Positions 1 through 8,343 are shown, counted from the stretch's first letter. The stretch is 34,255 nt of DNA from Burkholderiales bacterium (GCA_035518095.1 DATIXX010000024.1:1-34255); one strand, 5' to 3'. The notes: a model not told the origin generated them from the sequence alone. Made by a program: numbers and translations.

Positions 1-607
1 GGGCCTTTGGCGCGACTTTGTGCTGCGCCTCTCGTCCACGCCAGTCGTGAGCATCGCCAAGATTCGCGGCCGCACGCGCGGCATCGGTAACGAGTTCGTG
101 CTGGCCTGCGACATGCGCTTCGCCAGCCGGCAAAGCGCCCTATTCGGCAACCCCGAGATCGGCGTCGGACTAGTCCCGGGCGGCGGAGCGCTGGAATGGC
201 TCCCGCGCCTGGTCGGCCGCTCGCGCGCACTTGAGATCGTCCTCAGCGGCGACGATTTCGATGCTGATATCGCCGAGCGCTATGGTTGGGTGAACCGCAC
301 GCTGGACGATGACGACCTCGACTCGTTTGTCGATGCGCTCGTCCGGCGTCTGGCCTCGTTCGACCGTGAAGCGCTAGGCGCGGTGAAGGCCCAGGTCAAT
401 CGGTTCGGGACGCCGACAGCTACCGAGCTCCAGTCGAGCAACGACATGTTCTTCTCTGCCCTGGCCTGGCCCGGTCAGCGGACGCGCCGTGCCAGGGTCC
501 GCAGTATGGGTTACGGCGTTCCGAGCGACTTCGAATTGAACTTCGGCAGGCACCTGCCCACGCTCGGGCGGGCGGACGACAATGACACGGATACGCAGCC
601 CGATTGA
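1..607 (+). CDS. Enoyl-CoA hydratase/isomerase family protein, 5' end outside window
   Basis: The reading frame is open from base 2, so the gene begins left of the window; about 201 C-terminal residues are present. The stretch RGRTRGIGNEFVLACDMRFA followed by a Gly-rich loop (GVGLVPGGGALEWL) is the oxyanion-hole and CoA-binding core of the crotonase superfamily. The tail reads through to a natural stop (TGA, 605-607). Members hydrate or isomerise acyl-CoA thioesters in the cytoplasm. The exact substrate cannot be told, because many crotonase-fold proteins of this type are uncharacterised. It stands on the same strand as the following accessory genes but is separated from them by pseudogenes. 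Confidence 0.85.
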   Translation, partial: GLWRDFVLRLSSTPVVSIAKIRGRTRGIGNEFVLACDMRFASRQSALFGNPEIGVGLVPGGGALEWLPRLVGRSRALEIVLSGDDFDADIAERYGWVNRTLDDDDLDSFVDALVRRLASFDREALGAVKAQVNRFGTPTATELQSSNDMFFSALAWPGQRTRRARVRSMGYGVPSDFELNFGRHLPTLGRADDNDTDTQPD

Positions 608-716
608 TCGTCGCCCTGGATTTCTGAACTCGGCACCGACGTTCGACGCCCGCCCGCGCCCCATTAGTAAATGCGACCCCCCAAATGGGGACACAAGCAA
701 ATCGGAGGTCCCTCCA

Positions 717-1090
717 ATGGAAGAGCATGTCATCATCGAATCGAGCTCCTCCGCTATCATCAACACGCCGCTCGATCAAATAGACATTCCCCCGTGGTTC
801 TTCAGCCTACCGGACGATGAGTATCAAGGCTGTTCACCCGCTCATTCCGCGGCCGGGCCGACCACCGCACGTGACGGCCGGCGCATGTCGATCAACGTCG
901 AGGTCATCGGTGGAACGCCGATCTCTTCACTCCGAACCGGCTTTGCCCTTTGGCGCAACGAGCCCAAAACCGCCACGACTTCTGCATCGCTACGCGACTT
1001 CGGCTCACTCTTTACGCCACTTTGGACCAACACAGACCGTGCCAAGGTTGGTCTCTGACCTTTTTCACTCGAGACCACATAGACACGTTA
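717..1090 (+). pseudogene. Degraded START/polyketide-cyclase-like (SRPBCC) protein fragment
   Basis: From ATG 717 about 65 residues (starting MEEHVIIESSSSAI, ending RRMSINVEVIGG) look like the N-terminus of an uncharacterised family that I tentatively place with SRPBCC proteins. After that the frame becomes low-complexity. A piece resembling the family's later 'DLFTP' motif appears in a shifted frame near 915 and a similar one again near 1005, which suggests deletions and frameshifts. A Shine-Dalgarno GGAGG lies at 705-709 but is part of a small inverted repeat (GGAG/CTCC) just before the ATG. The family assignment rests on memory of similar sequences; the degradation is the safer claim. Confidence 0.45.
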
Positions 1091-1164
1091 GCGAGGAGAT
1101 TCGTTACATAAGCGCGATAGCTTCCAAATCGAAAGACGCAGAGGCGAAAAACGCACTGACGTCC

Positions 1165-1811
1165 GGTAGGCTCTTCTTCCTGGACCTCGGCGCCGGCCGC
1201 GTACTGTCCGCAAACCCTGATGGCTCCGATTTGAAGACCATCATCAACGAAAGCCGGAAGTTGCCCGATGGCCTGGTGCTCGATGTCGCCGCTGGGCACA
1301 TCTGCCGGACCAATGTGGGTGATCCCAAGAGGAATGATGGCTCATCATGCGGTCGGGTCTCAATGGCAAGAACATGATCACCAATGTTCCGCCTGGCGGC
1401 ACGTTCACGCCGAAGCAGTTCCAGCTGGAGAAGAGGAGCGCCAAGCTTTACTGGTCGGACCGGGAAGGCCTGCGGGTGACGCAGGCAAACCTGGACGGGT
1501 CGGAAATCGAAACTCTCGTGGATACGAGTCCGGGCGATTCGCGGCTGGAATCGGATCAGAGGAAATGGTGTGTCGGCATTGCGGTGGACGCTGACGGCGG
1601 CAAGTTCTATTGGACGCAGAAGGGTGGTCACGGCGCGGGTTTGGATCGAATTTTTCGGGCCAACATCCAAGTTACGCAAGGTCAGTCGGCCGAGAACCGC
1701 AGGGACATTGAGCTTCTTTATGACAATCTTCCGGAGCCGATCGATCTGGACCTCGATCCGGTTAATCGGACGCTGAATTGGACCGACCGCGGGGACCCGC
1801 CGCGTGGCAAC
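1165..1811 (+). pseudogene. Frameshifted and truncated YWTD-repeat (LDLR class B-like beta-propeller) protein
   Basis: The translation contains repeated beta-propeller blades: GRLFFLDLGAGRVLSANPDG, then KLYWSDREGLRVTQANLDG, then KFYWTQKGG and a final blade NRTLNWTDRGDPPRGN. These match the YWTD-type propeller family. The first blades are in one frame and the rest in another; the join is near 1341-1344, consistent with loss of one base in the codon for the residue before 'IMRSGLNGKN'. Key aromatics are also lost (CRTN where YWTN is expected, LNWTD for LYWTD). The last blades are missing: homology stops after 'RGN' at about 1811 and the leader of the next gene begins. It is therefore a dead gene. 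Confidence 0.75.
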
Positions 1812-1841
1812 ATTGATTTAAATGCAATGACAGAGGGAAAA

Positions 1842-2327
1842 ATGAATTCAAAACAGCAAATGGAAACCCACGAAGGCTCTCGGCCGGCTAGCGCCGAGCA
1901 GCGGTTGAAAGAACTCGGCATCAAGCTCCCGGCGCCGCCTGAGCCCTTTGGCACCTACGTGGAGGCGGTGCAAACGGGCAATCTGCTGTTTCTGACCGGG
2001 ATGCTTCCCACAGAAGGCCGCGAGGCCAAATTTATTGGGCGTGTAGGAGCGGAGCTCGATGTGGAAGCGGGGCGAAAGGCGGCTCACCTCGCGGCGCTCA
2101 ACTGCCTCGCTGTTGCCCGTGAGTATTTGGGATCACTCGATAAAGTGAAGCGGATCGTTCGGCTCGGGGTTTCCGTAGCAACTTCTGGAGATATCCGCGA
2201 TCAACCGAAAGTCGCTGACGGCGCTTCGGAGTTGCTGCAAGACGTCTTCGGAAAAGACAAGAACCCTTGCCGCCTGGTGTATGGCGTCGCAAGTCTCCCG
2301 CTCGGCACCCCGGTCGAACTGGTGTGA
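1842..2327 (+). CDS. RidA (YjgF/UK114) family protein with frameshifted C-terminus
   Basis: RidA proteins form cytoplasmic trimers; the archetype hydrolyses reactive enamine/imine intermediates, and some members act as oxidant-activated chaperones. ATG 1842 is chosen because AGAGGGA lies just upstream; an in-frame ATG at 1827 lacks this. Recognisable segments are AVQTGNLLFLTGMLP, the Asp/Val-rich helix region VEAGRKAAHLAALN and the terminal GVASLPLGTPVEL. The frame then stops at TGA 2325-2327, but shifting by two bases at the GTGTG run (2322-2326) continues as VILEVQP to a stop at 2345-2347, which is the expected family ending. The gene has thus probably lost its last beta-strand residues. 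It may still fold, or be an early pseudogene. Confidence 0.75.
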   Translation: MNSKQQMETHEGSRPASAEQRLKELGIKLPAPPEPFGTYVEAVQTGNLLFLTGMLPTEGREAKFIGRVGAELDVEAGRKAAHLAALNCLAVAREYLGSLDKVKRIVRLGVSVATSGDIRDQPKVADGASELLQDVFGKDKNPCRLVYGVASLPLGTPVELV

Positions 2328-2386
2328 TCTTGGAAGTGCAGCCCTGATCTAACCGGCGACGAGGAATTCTTCTGAGGTTTAGTCAC

Positions 2387-4153
2387 ATGCTGTCACGGTT
2401 ATTGTCTATCAACGTGGGTAAACCCCGCGAGATTACGTGGCGTGGGAAGACTGTTTACACGTCCGTGTGGAAGGGGCCAGTGCAGGGACGGCGCCTGGTT
2501 CGGCGGCTCAACATCGATGGTGACGCACAAGGTGATCTAGCCGGCCACGGTGGAGAATACCGCGCTGTGCTTGTCTACCAGATGGAGTCCTATCACTATT
2601 GGCAGCGTGAACTGAAGCGAGGCGAGTTCACATTCGGGCAATTCGGAGAGAACTTCACGGTGGAAGGTCTGGCCGACAGCGAGGTCTGCGTCGGCGATCG
2701 TTACCGCATCGGCGGCGCTCTCTTCGAGGTTACGCAGCCGCGTGTGACGTGCTACCGCGTTGGCATACGAATGGATGAGCCCAGGATGGCGGCTTTGCTG
2801 GTCGCACATCACCGCCCGGGGTTCTATTTTCGCGTCCTAGAAGAGGGCGATGTGGGCGCCGGCGATGAAATCGTCAAAGTTGCCGAGGGTCCTGAACGTC
2901 TCACGGTCGCCACGGTCGACGCGCTACTCTATCTCCCCGCACCCGCCAAAGAAGAACTTGAGCGAGCTTTGCGCATCCCGGCCCTGAGCCCGGGCTGGAA
3001 GTCTTCCTTTGAGGCTCTGTTGGGGCAGATAACGCAGCCGGGTTCGCGCATGGGGAATGCCGGACTGGCGTCACCCGACCAGATGGTCACGGCTACTCCC
3101 GGATTCCGGCCTCTCATAGTGGCCAGAATGAATCGCGAGAGCAGCAGTGTGGTCTCCCTGCTGCTGGAGCCAGTTGACGCTCGTCGTCTAACCGTCCCTC
3201 TGCCCGGGCAGTTCGTGGTGTTGCGACTCGGTCCTAAACCTAACGCGCCTCCAGTTTTGCGCAGCTACTCGCTGTCCGATCTGCCGGACGCCGGTCATTA
3301 CCGCATCACCATTAAGGAGGAGCCGCATGGAATCGCCAGCACTTACCTGAGCACGCAGCTTCATGTAGGTGATGTCCTGGATGTCAGCGCGCCGCGCGGT
3401 GCCTTTATCCTGCGGCGCGGCAATCTTCCTGTAGTGCTGTTGAGCGCCGGCGTCGGTGTGACCCCGGTGATGGCCATGCTCCACGCGCTTGCAGCACACA
3501 CGTCGCGGCGCCCGGTCTGGTGGATCTATGGAGCGCGCAACCGCCCGGATCATGTCTTTGCCCGAGAAGCACACGATTTGCTGGCTAAACTGCCTAATGC
3601 CCGGAGCTACGTCCGGTACAGTCGGCCGGACCCGACTGACCGTCTGGGCGTCGACTTCGATGCGGCCGGCCGGCTGACCGTCACGGTCCTCGAAAAGCTG
3701 GGCGTACCCCGCGAATCCGATTTTTATCTGTGCGGCCCTCCCGCCTTCCTTGAGGATTTCACCGCCGGACTCGATGGCTGGGGCGTGGCCGGTGATCGCA
3801 TCCACACCGAGATATTCGGTTCAGGCAAGTCTGTCACGCCAGGTGTGACGAAAGCCCCGCGCCCGGTACCGCACGTGCCTGAGGGATCGCCCGGCGGAGG
3901 TCCAAGAATTTCATTTGCTCGCGCCGGCCTCACGGTCTCTTGGGGTCCCAAGTTCCAGAGCCTGTTGGAGCTCGCCGAAGCCTGCGACGTCCCGGTGCGC
4001 TGGTCTTGCCGGACCGGGGTTTGCCATACCTGTGAGTGCGGGTTGATTTCCGGGTCGGTGAAGTATGATTTCGCGCCGCTCGAGCCTCCGGCGACAGGGA
4101 ACCTATTAATTTGCTGCTCGCGCCCCCAGGGAGACGTGGTAATCGACATCTAG
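2387..4153 (+). CDS. MOSC domain / flavin reductase / 2Fe-2S ferredoxin fusion protein
   Basis: A 588-residue three-part protein. Residues 1-220 are a MOSC domain of the YiiM type, with the conserved Cys (QPRVTCYRVG, C122) that in MOSC proteins is linked to molybdenum cofactor or sulfur transfer. Residues about 235-475 are a ferredoxin-NADP reductase module: RSYSLS binds FAD, GVGVTPVMAML and CGPPAF bind NAD(P)H. Residues 500-588 form a plant-type ferredoxin with C541, C546, C549 and one of C576/C577. The layout implies NAD(P)H to flavin to 2Fe-2S electron transfer feeding a Mo-linked or hydroxylamine/N-oxide type reduction, but the substrate is unknown. TGAGG lies about 10 bases before the start. 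It sits between two RidA relics. Confidence 0.9.
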   Translation: MLSRLLSINVGKPREITWRGKTVYTSVWKGPVQGRRLVRRLNIDGDAQGDLAGHGGEYRAVLVYQMESYHYWQRELKRGEFTFGQFGENFTVEGLADSEVCVGDRYRIGGALFEVTQPRVTCYRVGIRMDEPRMAALLVAHHRPGFYFRVLEEGDVGAGDEIVKVAEGPERLTVATVDALLYLPAPAKEELERALRIPALSPGWKSSFEALLGQITQPGSRMGNAGLASPDQMVTATPGFRPLIVARMNRESSSVVSLLLEPVDARRLTVPLPGQFVVLRLGPKPNAPPVLRSYSLSDLPDAGHYRITIKEEPHGIASTYLSTQLHVGDVLDVSAPRGAFILRRGNLPVVLLSAGVGVTPVMAMLHALAAHTSRRPVWWIYGARNRPDHVFAREAHDLLAKLPNARSYVRYSRPDPTDRLGVDFDAAGRLTVTVLEKLGVPRESDFYLCGPPAFLEDFTAGLDGWGVAGDRIHTEIFGSGKSVTPGVTKAPRPVPHVPEGSPGGGPRISFARAGLTVSWGPKFQSLLELAEACDVPVRWSCRTGVCHTCECGLISGSVKYDFAPLEPPATGNLLICCSRPQGDVVIDI

Positions 4154-4188
4154 AACGCAATGATTGGAAGCTCGCGTCACCGGCGTGA

Positions 4189-4269
4189 CGCGGGTTCGTC
4201 TTTGGTGTCGAGAGTCTCCCGCTTGGCACGCCGGTCGAGCTGGAAATCATTTTTGAGGTCGCGGAGTAA
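4189..4269 (+). pseudogene. C-terminal remnant of a second RidA family gene
   Basis: After an in-frame stop (4186-4188), the 26-codon frame ends in GVESLPLGTPVELEIIFEVA and a stop at 4267-4269. This is nearly the same as the end of the RidA gene at 1842 (GVASLPLGTPVEL plus the shifted-frame ending), so it is a RidA tail. No start codon or body is present. The fragment shows that the region once carried another ridA copy, or that a duplication or recombination involving ridA occurred around the MOSC fusion gene. Confidence 0.8.
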
Positions 4270-4441
4270 GAGAGGCTACGTTATGCGGGGACCCGCCGCA
4301 AAGCGACCCCCGGGGTGCCATTCGCCATCTCGATTGGCGCCGATCGCTCTGACGACCACGAACATGGGGCGTTTCTTAACCGCGCTCCTGGTCTGATTGC
4401 AACCGTACAGTGGATCCGAACTTTCAAGCGAAGGAGGATAT
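4270..4441 (+). other. Intergenic stretch before the SDR gene, no recognised gene
   Basis: About 170 bases between the RidA remnant and the SDR gene. One frame is open through 4315-4430 and reads like coding sequence (SIGADRSDDHEHGAFLNRAP), but it has no ribosome binding site and no family I recognise. It may be another gene fragment. No convincing promoter or terminator was seen. Confidence 0.3.
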
Positions 4442-5158
4442 ATGCCAGACAAGAAAACAGCAATCGTCACGGGAGCATCGGGGGGTATTGGTGCGGGTTT
4501 GGTCGAAGGCTTCCTGAAGCACGGTTATAACGTGGTCGCAACGTCTCTTCATGCAACTGTATTATTGACTGCCTCGCCCGACCTAATTCTCGTCGATGGA
4601 GATATCGGTAAGCAGGAGACCGCCGCCAAAGTGGTCGATGCCGCGATCAAACGCTTCGGAACCATCGACGTTCTTGTGAATAACGCGGGAATCTACTACG
4701 TCAAGCCTTTCACGGAGTTTACTACCGAGGACTTCGACGCCTTGGTCTCGACCAATTTGCTGGGATTCCTCTACATCACTCAGCTCACTGTAAAACAGAT
4801 GCTGAAACAAAAATCGGGCAGCGTTGTGAACATCACTGCGTCGCTTGCCGATCAACCGATCGCTGGCGTCAACGCCTCGGTTTCGATGATTACGAAGGGC
4901 GGACTGAATAAAGTAATTCGGAGTCTCGCTATCGAGTATGCGAAGGAAGGTATCCGATTCAACGCCGTAGCCCCCGGCGTCGTGGACACACCACTGCATA
5001 AGAATGATCCTAAGGACTCTCTTAAGAAGTTGCAGCCAATGGGGAAAATCGCGGACGTAAAAGACGTTCTCGACGCTGTCCTCTACCTGGCGCAGGCGGA
5101 CCAAGTCACCGGAGAGGTACTCCACGTGGATGGCGGCGCCCACGCTGGCCGTTGGTAA
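4442..5158 (+). CDS. SDR family protein lacking the catalytic tyrosine
   Basis: A 238-residue Rossmann-fold short-chain dehydrogenase/reductase homologue. ATG 4442 follows a full Shine-Dalgarno AAGGAGG at 4431-4437; an upstream in-frame start at 4397 lacks one. TGASGGIG (10-17) binds the nucleotide and NNAG (80-83) is intact. S134 is at the usual catalytic Ser place, and VDTP and the C-terminal TGEVLHVDGG are standard. The YxxxK motif, however, reads SMITK: K152 is kept but the Tyr position is S148. Related proteins I recall also lack this Tyr, so this may be a clade feature rather than recent decay. It could be a non-oxidoreductase, for example a lyase or a redox sensor. Confidence 0.88.
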   Translation: MPDKKTAIVTGASGGIGAGLVEGFLKHGYNVVATSLHATVLLTASPDLILVDGDIGKQETAAKVVDAAIKRFGTIDVLVNNAGIYYVKPFTEFTTEDFDALVSTNLLGFLYITQLTVKQMLKQKSGSVVNITASLADQPIAGVNASVSMITKGGLNKVIRSLAIEYAKEGIRFNAVAPGVVDTPLHKNDPKDSLKKLQPMGKIADVKDVLDAVLYLAQADQVTGEVLHVDGGAHAGRW

Positions 5159-5264
5159 TCGCGAGACAGTTCAGTTCATTTAGGAAGAAGATTAACAATG
5201 AATCAAATAGGACCAGCCCGGATATTCTGACTTCGATTAAGGTGAACGCATAGGAGGAAAGAAG

Positions 5265-5972
5265 ATGGCAAATCTGAAGAATGAAATCCGTAGCAACGAC
5301 TCCAGAGATACGAGCGTCGCGAGAGTCGACATGAAGCTCGAGGTGGTCGTCATCCCCGTCTCGGATGTCGACCGCGCGAAGGGTTTCTACGGGGGGCTCG
5401 GGTGGCGGCTCGACGCCGATTTCGCCAGCGGCGACGACTTCCGCTTGATTCAGTTCACGCCTCCGGGCTCCGGGAGCTCGGTCCAATTCGGCACGAATGT
5501 TACCTCGGCCGCGCCCGGCTCGGCGCAGAACCTGTACCTGGTCGTGTCTGACATCGAGGCCGCGCGCGACGAGCTCGTCGCCGTCGGTGTCGGGGTCGGC
5601 GAGGTGTTCCACGAAGGGACGCGGGGCGCTCGTTTCGGCACGGACGGTCGCGTCAACGGCCCTGCGTCCGATCACGCCAGCTATCGCTCCTTCGTCACGT
5701 TCAGCGACCCAGACGGCAATCGCTGGCTGCTGCAAGAGGTCACGACGCGGCTTCCCGGACGAGGACTCAGCATGGACGTCGCGACTCTGACGGAGCTTCT
5801 GCGAGAGACAGAGAAACGCCATGGCGAGTACGAACCGACCGCTCCGAAGCACCACTGGTCGGGCTGGTACGCCGCCTACATCGTCGCGCGCGAGAACGGG
5901 AGAACTCCCGACGGGGCAGCCGAAGATGCCGCGCTCCGCATAGAAGGTGCCCGCGCCCGCGTGCCGGGGTAG
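5265..5972 (+). CDS. VOC (glyoxalase/bleomycin resistance) family protein with C-terminal extension
   Basis: 235 residues; AGGAGG lies 7 bases before ATG 5265. After a polar 20-residue N-terminus, residues about 23-165 form a VOC domain: LEVVVIPVSDVDRAKGFY opens the first beta-alpha-beta module and the second ends with FSDPDGNRWLLQEV, where the conserved Glu that usually binds metal is present. Residues 170-235 are an extra helical tail containing HHWSGWYAAYIVARENGRTP. VOC enzymes use a divalent metal for glyoxalase, dioxygenase or fosfomycin-type chemistry; the substrate here cannot be inferred. It lies between two SDR genes in the same orientation, so it may be co-transcribed with them. Confidence 0.87.
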   Translation: MANLKNEIRSNDSRDTSVARVDMKLEVVVIPVSDVDRAKGFYGGLGWRLDADFASGDDFRLIQFTPPGSGSSVQFGTNVTSAAPGSAQNLYLVVSDIEAARDELVAVGVGVGEVFHEGTRGARFGTDGRVNGPASDHASYRSFVTFSDPDGNRWLLQEVTTRLPGRGLSMDVATLTELLRETEKRHGEYEPTAPKHHWSGWYAAYIVARENGRTPDGAAEDAALRIEGARARVPG

Positions 5973-6041
5973 TTGGCATGCGACCCGACATCATTCTCAG
6001 CGGGCAGGCGAGGCACTCGATCACGGATTCTTGGAGGAATC

Positions 6042-6800
6042 ATGAGCACCGCAACCACCACCTTTCCCATCCAACGCGAACCAGAACTATTTGGGCAAAC
6101 TGTCGTCGTGATCGGCGGTAGCGCCGGAATTGGGCTCGCAACGGCCCGACGAGCGCGCGCCGAGGGGGCGAAAGTGATCCTCACTGCTCGGAATCCCGAG
6201 CGCCTCAAGAATGCAGCGAAGGAAGTTGATGCGGTGAGCACCGCCGCCTTCGACGCCTCGGATCCAGTTGCGATCGAGCGGTTCTTCCGTGACCTGCCGA
6301 TGATTGACCACGTGATGTTGACCGCCGGCCGGCCGTACTATGGACGCCTCGCCGATATGGACTTCGCAAAGAAACGCGATCTTATCGGTGAGCACCTCTT
6401 GCTGGCGCTCTATGTCGCCCGCAACGCGGCTAACAAAATGAGACCGGGAGGAACGCTGATCTTCATGGGCGGAACTGGTGGCCGGCGTCCAGCCATCGGC
6501 ATGAGCATCGCTAGCGCGGTCACCGCCGCACTCCCCAGCCTCACCGCCAACCTGGCGCTCGAGCTCGCGCCCGTCCGAGTCAATCTCATCGCCGCCGGCT
6601 TTGTGGACACGCCGTTGTCGGCAGAACTTCTCGGCAACGATCTGGAAAAACGCCGCAATCAGCTTCGCGCCACGCTTCCCATCAGGCGCGTCGTCGGACC
6701 GGCCGACGTCGCCGCGCTGGCCGTACACATTATGACCAACACGGCCCTCACAGGCGCGACCTATGACATCGACGGCGGGCAGCAGCTCGTCGCCGGTTAG
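6042..6800 (+). CDS. SDR family protein without the Tyr-Lys catalytic pair
   Basis: 252 residues from ATG 6042, preceded by TTGGAGGAATC; an in-frame upstream start at 5973 has no binding site. GGSAGIG (25-31) replaces the usual TGxxxGIG, and LTAG (93-96) replaces NNAG. The segment that normally holds YxxxK reads SIASAVTAAL, so neither the Tyr (A157) nor the Lys (T161) is present. The C-terminal FVDTPLSAELLG and GATYDIDGGQQLV are well conserved, so the fold and nucleotide site seem intact. I recall similar sequences elsewhere with the same loss, which would make this a stable non-classical subfamily. Function is unknown. It is the second altered SDR in 2.4 kb, with a VOC gene between them. Confidence 0.87.
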   Translation: MSTATTTFPIQREPELFGQTVVVIGGSAGIGLATARRARAEGAKVILTARNPERLKNAAKEVDAVSTAAFDASDPVAIERFFRDLPMIDHVMLTAGRPYYGRLADMDFAKKRDLIGEHLLLALYVARNAANKMRPGGTLIFMGGTGGRRPAIGMSIASAVTAALPSLTANLALELAPVRVNLIAAGFVDTPLSAELLGNDLEKRRNQLRATLPIRRVVGPADVAALAVHIMTNTALTGATYDIDGGQQLVAG

Positions 6801-6849
6801 CTAAAGGGGCCACTAAGGTGGCTTCGATCTTCTTAAAAGGAGGTACCTA

Positions 6850-8229
6850 ATGTCGCGGCATTTCGATGCAATCATTATCGGGACGGGCCAGGCGGGCCCG
6901 TCCCTGGCGGCGCGATTGTCAGACGTGGGCAAAACCGTAGCCATCATCGAACGCCACAAGTTCGGCGGCACCTGCGTGAACACGGGATGTATCCCGACCA
7001 AGACGATGGTTGCAAGCGCCTACGCGGCTCACGTTGCCCGGCGCGGCGCCGACTATGGTTTCAGCATCAACGGTGATGTGCGCGTTGATATGAAGCGTGT
7101 GAAAGCGCGCAAAGATGCGGTTTCCGGGCGCTCGAACGAGGGCGTAGAGGAATGGTTGCGAGGATTGAAAAACTGCACCGTTATCCAGGGCCATGCCCGC
7201 TTTCACTCGTCTCACACAGTTATGGTCAACGATGAAATCCTGGAAGCCGACAAAGTTTTCATCAACGTTGGTGGGCGCGCCTCTGTTCCCGCGATCCCGG
7301 GAATTAAGGATGTCTCATTTCTCACAAACTCATCGATGATGGATGTCGACTTCTTGCCGGAGCACCTCGTCATTGTCGGCGGAAGTTATGTTGGGCTGGA
7401 ATTCGCTCAGATGTATCGCCGCTTCGGGAGCGAAGTCACGATTGTAGAGATGGCGCCGCGCCTGATTCGACGTGAAGACGAAGACGTTTCCGATGCCGTG
7501 CGCGAAATCCTGGAGCTTGAGGGGATACGCATTCAGCTGAATGCGGAATGTATATCGCTGGCGAAGCGCGACAGCCGTATCGCCGTCGGCGTCGAATGCG
7601 ACGTAGGTCCGCCCGAAGCATTAGGCACTCATGTACTTCTAGCAGTGGGACGTGTTCCCAACACGAATGACCTAGGTCTCGACCGGGCCGGGGTCGCGAC
7701 CGACCAACATGGCTACATCATCGTTGACGATCAACTGCAAACGAACGTGCCCGGCATCTGGGCCCTGGGTGACTGTAACGGCCGCGGCGCCTTTACGCAT
7801 ACTTCATACAACGACTATGAAATCGTCGCCGATAATCTCCTCAACGCAGATCATCGCCGCGTTTCAGACCGAATCCAAACCTATGCTCTGTTTACAGATC
7901 CGCCGCTAGGCCGATGTGGCATGACGGAAGCCGATATACGGAAGTCCGGGCGCGCCGCACTCGCTGCGAAACATCCGATGAGCCGAGTGAGCCGGGCGGT
8001 TGAGAAAGGTGAGACGCAAGGTTTCATCAAAATCTCTGTTGATGCGGAAACAAAACACATTCTGGGTGCTGCCATTCTTGGGACCGGAGGCGATGAAGTG
8101 GTTCAGACTTTGCTGGACGTCATGTATGCGAAGGCGCCGTATACGGTGGTACAGCGCGCAATGCATATTCATCCGACCGTTGCGGAATTTCTCCCCACCG
8201 TTTTGTCCAAACTGGAACCCTTTTCGTAG
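6850..8229 (+). CDS. FAD-dependent pyridine nucleotide-disulfide oxidoreductase (RclA/MerA-like)
   Basis: A 459-residue flavoprotein; a perfect AAAAGGAGGT precedes ATG 6850. GTGQAG (11-16) binds FAD and the redox-active disulfide is C42/C47 in GGTCVNTGCIPTK. A second Rossmann motif (VIVGGSYVGLEFAQ) binds NAD(P)H; GIWALGDCNGRGAFTHTS is the second FAD contact. The C-terminal dimerisation domain has the HPTVAEF signature that supplies the active-site His. The C-terminal Cys pair of true mercuric reductases is absent and there is no N-terminal metal-binding domain. Residues around DPPLGRCGMTEADIRKSG recall E. coli RclA, a copper/reactive-chlorine defence enzyme. The exact substrate is not decided by sequence. 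Confidence 0.9.
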   Translation: MSRHFDAIIIGTGQAGPSLAARLSDVGKTVAIIERHKFGGTCVNTGCIPTKTMVASAYAAHVARRGADYGFSINGDVRVDMKRVKARKDAVSGRSNEGVEEWLRGLKNCTVIQGHARFHSSHTVMVNDEILEADKVFINVGGRASVPAIPGIKDVSFLTNSSMMDVDFLPEHLVIVGGSYVGLEFAQMYRRFGSEVTIVEMAPRLIRREDEDVSDAVREILELEGIRIQLNAECISLAKRDSRIAVGVECDVGPPEALGTHVLLAVGRVPNTNDLGLDRAGVATDQHGYIIVDDQLQTNVPGIWALGDCNGRGAFTHTSYNDYEIVADNLLNADHRRVSDRIQTYALFTDPPLGRCGMTEADIRKSGRAALAAKHPMSRVSRAVEKGETQGFIKISVDAETKHILGAAILGTGGDEVVQTLLDVMYAKAPYTVVQRAMHIHPTVAEFLPTVLSKLEPFS

Positions 8230-8343
8230 GAGGCAGTAGTCGGCGGCCAACGCTACGGACATGGACGGAGCTGTGCACCTGGTTGAGGCTCGCATTCAAC
8301 AAATCTGGTTTTCGATTTGGATGAACGTATATGAGGGAAGAAC

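Noticed and set aside
3188..3805. 205-codon minus-strand frame inside the MOSC fusion gene
   Set aside because: Shadow of the reductase domain, whose FAD and NAD motifs are intact on the plus strand.
5199..5231. Ten-codon ORF between the first SDR and VOC genes
   Set aside because: Very short, with a weak purine-rich stretch only, and no sign of conservation or leader-peptide function.
5106..5855. 249-codon minus-strand frame over the VOC gene
   Set aside because: It overlaps two clear plus-strand genes and has no family resemblance.
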